DNA from: DASXMT01 sp036521415
Lineage (GTDB): Bacteria > Actinomycetota > Acidimicrobiia > Acidimicrobiales > RAAP-2
Direction of reading: 5' to 3'
NCBI GenBank assembly: GCA_036521415.1
Contig: DATDHU010000020.1
Span: 1-64,000, forward strand
DNA: 64,000 bases
A program made the translations under genes and the position numbers. This document shows, in pieces, positions 62,077 through 64,000 of this stretch (within the stretch, counting starts at the first letter, position 1; every line of letters begins with the position of its first letter). The notes below the pieces were generated by a model that was given only the letters and a program-made list of their open reading frames with translations, searched no databases and had not been told where the DNA came from.

Positions 62077-63708
62077 TCACGCGCCGGCGGCCGCCCAGGC
62101 GGCGGCTTCGTCCCGTTGGCGTCCGTAGTCCATCTTCCCCGAGGGTGAGCGGCCGATGGAATCGACGAAGCGGACCCGACGGGGCGACTTGAAGGCGGCC
62201 AACCGCTGGCTCACGTAGGCCTGGATCTGTGCCGCGGTCACCGAGCCCTTGTCGACTCCTGTCTTGAGCTCGACGGCGGCGACCACCTCTTCGCCGAACC
62301 GCTCGTTGGGGATGCCGACGACGGCGGCGTCGGCCACGCCGGGATAGGTCTTCACCACCTCTTCGACCTCTTCGGGGTAGACCTTCTCGCCACCGGTATT
62401 GATGACCACCGAGCCCCGCCCCAGGAGCTGGATCTTCCCGTCCTGGCTCACCTCGGCATAGTCCCCGGGGATTGAGTAGCGGACGCCGTCGTAGGTCCTG
62501 AACGTGGCGGCCGTCTTGGCCTCGTCCTTGTAGTAGCCGATGGGGTTGCGCCCGCCGATGGCCAGCACCCCGGCCTGGCCCGATCCGGGCTTGACCTCGT
62601 TGCCGTCCGGATCGAGCACCTTGACCTCGGGCCCGAGCGTGAATTGGGCGGTGCGGACAGCCGAGGTCCCCGAGGACACCGACGACCCCATGCCCAGCGC
62701 CTCGGACGAGGAGAATGCGTCGACCAGCATCATGGTGCTGTGGTGCCGCAACAGGCCCTGCTTGGTCCCCTCGCTCCACATGACTCCCGAGGAGATGATG
62801 CCGACCAGGCTGGTCAGGTCCCAGCGATCGGGATACCCGTCGAGGGCGCGGAGGATGGGCTTGGCGAAAGCGTCACCGACGATGATCAGCCCGTTCACCC
62901 GCTCCCGCTCCACGGTGTCCAAGAGGTCGACGGCGTCGAACTGGCGTGAGGTGGAGGTGACGACGTGGCCGCCCTCGCTCAGGCATTCCATGGCCGTGAA
63001 CCCGCCCGTACCGTGCATGAGCGGGCAAGCGGGCAACAGGGTCATCCCGGCGCCGTTGGCCTTCAGGTCGGCTCGGATGCCCTCGAGCCCGTCGGCGTCG
63101 GCGTAGCGCCGGAAACCCTGGCCGTTCAACCGGGCGAACAGGTCGTCCTGGCGCCACATGACGCCCTTCGGCATCCCGGTCGTGCCCCCCGTGTAGAGCA
63201 TGTTGATGTCGTCGCCACTGCGGCCCCACGGGGCGGCGGTGGGCGAACCGTCCCCGGTGCCCACTGCGTCCTCGTAGGGGGTGACCCAGCTCGGGCAGGG
63301 GCTCGATCCGTCGTCCACCCACAGCCAGCTGGTCACGAGTGGAACCCGACCCCGGAGCCGCTCGATGCGCTCGACGAAGGTCCCGTGGAAGATCACGGCC
63401 ACCGCATCGGCGTTGGACCACAGGTAGGCCAACTCGTCGTCGGCGTAGCGGTAGTTGGTGTTGACCGGCACCAGCGCCACCTTGAAGGCGGCGAACGTGG
63501 CCTCGAGGTACTCGGAGCAGTTGTACAGGTAGAGGGCCACCTTGTCCTGTTGGCTGACGCCGCGGTCGAGGAGCCACTGGGCCACGCCGTTGGCCCGCCG
63601 GTCGGTTTCCGCCCAGGTCTGGCTGTTCTGTCCGTGGACCAGGGCGACGGAGTCGGGCAGCGTCTCGGCCACCACCTCCCAGACGTCCGCATAGTTCCAG
63701 TTGCTCAC
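62077..63708 (-). CDS. Acyl-CoA synthetase (FadD-type AMP-binding enzyme)
   Basis: 543 residues, ANL superfamily. YTGGTTGMPKGVMWRQDD is the AMP/ATP P-loop; FSSSEALGMG, GRGSVVINTGGEKVYPEEVE and the C-terminal catalytic-Lys region SPSGKMDYGRQ follow. It activates a carboxylic acid to its CoA ester. Similar in layout to actinobacterial FadD enzymes of steroid/fatty acid breakdown. GTG 63708 has GGGGAG upstream. Divergent from an acyl-CoA dehydrogenase, the next enzyme of beta-oxidation. Confidence 0.92.
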   Translation of the reverse strand: MSNWNYADVWEVVAETLPDSVALVHGQNSQTWAETDRRANGVAQWLLDRGVSQQDKVALYLYNCSEYLEATFAAFKVALVPVNTNYRYADDELAYLWSNADAVAVIFHGTFVERIERLRGRVPLVTSWLWVDDGSSPCPSWVTPYEDAVGTGDGSPTAAPWGRSGDDINMLYTGGTTGMPKGVMWRQDDLFARLNGQGFRRYADADGLEGIRADLKANGAGMTLLPACPLMHGTGGFTAMECLSEGGHVVTSTSRQFDAVDLLDTVERERVNGLIIVGDAFAKPILRALDGYPDRWDLTSLVGIISSGVMWSEGTKQGLLRHHSTMMLVDAFSSSEALGMGSSVSSGTSAVRTAQFTLGPEVKVLDPDGNEVKPGSGQAGVLAIGGRNPIGYYKDEAKTAATFRTYDGVRYSIPGDYAEVSQDGKIQLLGRGSVVINTGGEKVYPEEVEEVVKTYPGVADAAVVGIPNERFGEEVVAAVELKTGVDKGSVTAAQIQAYVSQRLAAFKSPRRVRFVDSIGRSPSGKMDYGRQRDEAAAWAAAGA

Positions 63709-63811
63709 AAATCGCTCCCCACTCCCGCCCCGTGGCCGGGCGGCGGGCGTGTCGTTGTCGTTGGTTTCCTCGTTCCAAGGTGGTAGACCGCATGAGCCTA
63801 CGCTGGCGCCC

Positions 63812-64000
63812 GTGGACTTCGCGCTACCGGGGGAGAACGACCCACGACGCGTGGCCTTCCGGTCCTGGTCGTCCGAGCACCCCTCGCCATCCAGCCGGGA
63901 TCTGGCCGCGGCCGGCTATGTGGCTCCGCACTGGCCTCGGCCCTGGGGCCTGGGTGCCGACCCGGTGACCCAGCTGGTCATCGACGACGAGCTCCGGCGG
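63812..64000 (+). CDS. Acyl-CoA dehydrogenase (3' partial)
   Basis: The first 63 codons, cut by the window end. VDFALPGENDPRRVAFRSW, DLAAAGYVAPHWPRPWG and DPVTQLVIDDELRR are the N-terminal helical segment of acyl-CoA dehydrogenases (the V-A-P-H-W-P-x-P-W-G stretch is typical of actinobacterial steroid/acyl-CoA dehydrogenases). GTG start at 63812. It shares a ~100-bp divergent spacer with the acyl-CoA synthetase, so the two are likely co-regulated. Confidence 0.82.
   Translation, partial: MDFALPGENDPRRVAFRSWSSEHPSPSSRDLAAAGYVAPHWPRPWGLGADPVTQLVIDDELRR

Overview
This 64 kb window is high-GC, almost fully coding DNA from an actinobacterium. Three things point there: the gene order hpf-secA-prfB-ftsE-ftsX, the block cofD/cofE - glycosyltransferases - DUF5719 - manB - SIS isomerase, and coenzyme F420 genes together with many F420/mycofactocin-type oxidoreductases. 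The enzyme mix would suit the class Acidimicrobiia, but no rRNA or tRNA is present to fix the taxonomy. GTG starts and 1-8 nt stop/start overlaps are common, so most genes sit in tight operons.

Region 1 (1-15.5 kb) is catabolic and redox: a cut-off steroid-dehydrogenase-like flavoprotein, a SnoaL-like protein, three luciferase-like (LLM) oxidoreductases, two amidohydrolases, an IclR regulator, a nitroreductase, a mycofactocin-type SDR, a rhodanese-MoeB/ThiF fusion, DUF2630, a repeat-bearing membrane protein and a methylmalonyl-CoA mutase large subunit. Region 2 (15.9-20 kb) holds an M20 amidohydrolase, a biotin-dependent carboxylase alpha chain and, divergently, biotin ligase.

Region 3 (20-29.3 kb) makes activated sugars and uses them: RmlB-like and RmlD, UDP-glucose dehydrogenase, UDP-xylose synthase, two GT2 enzymes, a Thr/Pro-tailed anchored protein, a nucleotidyltransferase and a GalE-like epimerase. 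A DEAD-box helicase, an FKBP and cofE/cofD follow. Region 4 (33-53.5 kb) is envelope glycan: three GT4 enzymes, an RMD-like reductase, a 1191-residue GT2/membrane fusion, DUF5719, an SDR, FtsH, a CPBP protease, an 821-residue membrane protein, a lipoprotein, ManB, Trm112 and a SIS isomerase.

Region 5 (53.5-64 kb) is core machinery: a long non-coding leader that folds on paper into a closed multi-helix RNA (probably a raiA-motif RNA), short HPF, SecA, RF2, FtsE and FtsX, then a beta-lactamase-fold protein, an RmlA-like enzyme, an acyl-CoA synthetase and the start of an acyl-CoA dehydrogenase.

The most notable observations are the 282-nt structured RNA before hpf, a dozen unrelated short tandem repeats (mostly at gene ends, several carrying a stop codon in every unit), an RmlB-like enzyme with Cys in place of the catalytic Asp, and a rhodanese-first MoeB fusion. 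No CRISPR array, tRNA, rRNA, insertion sequence or phage gene was seen.
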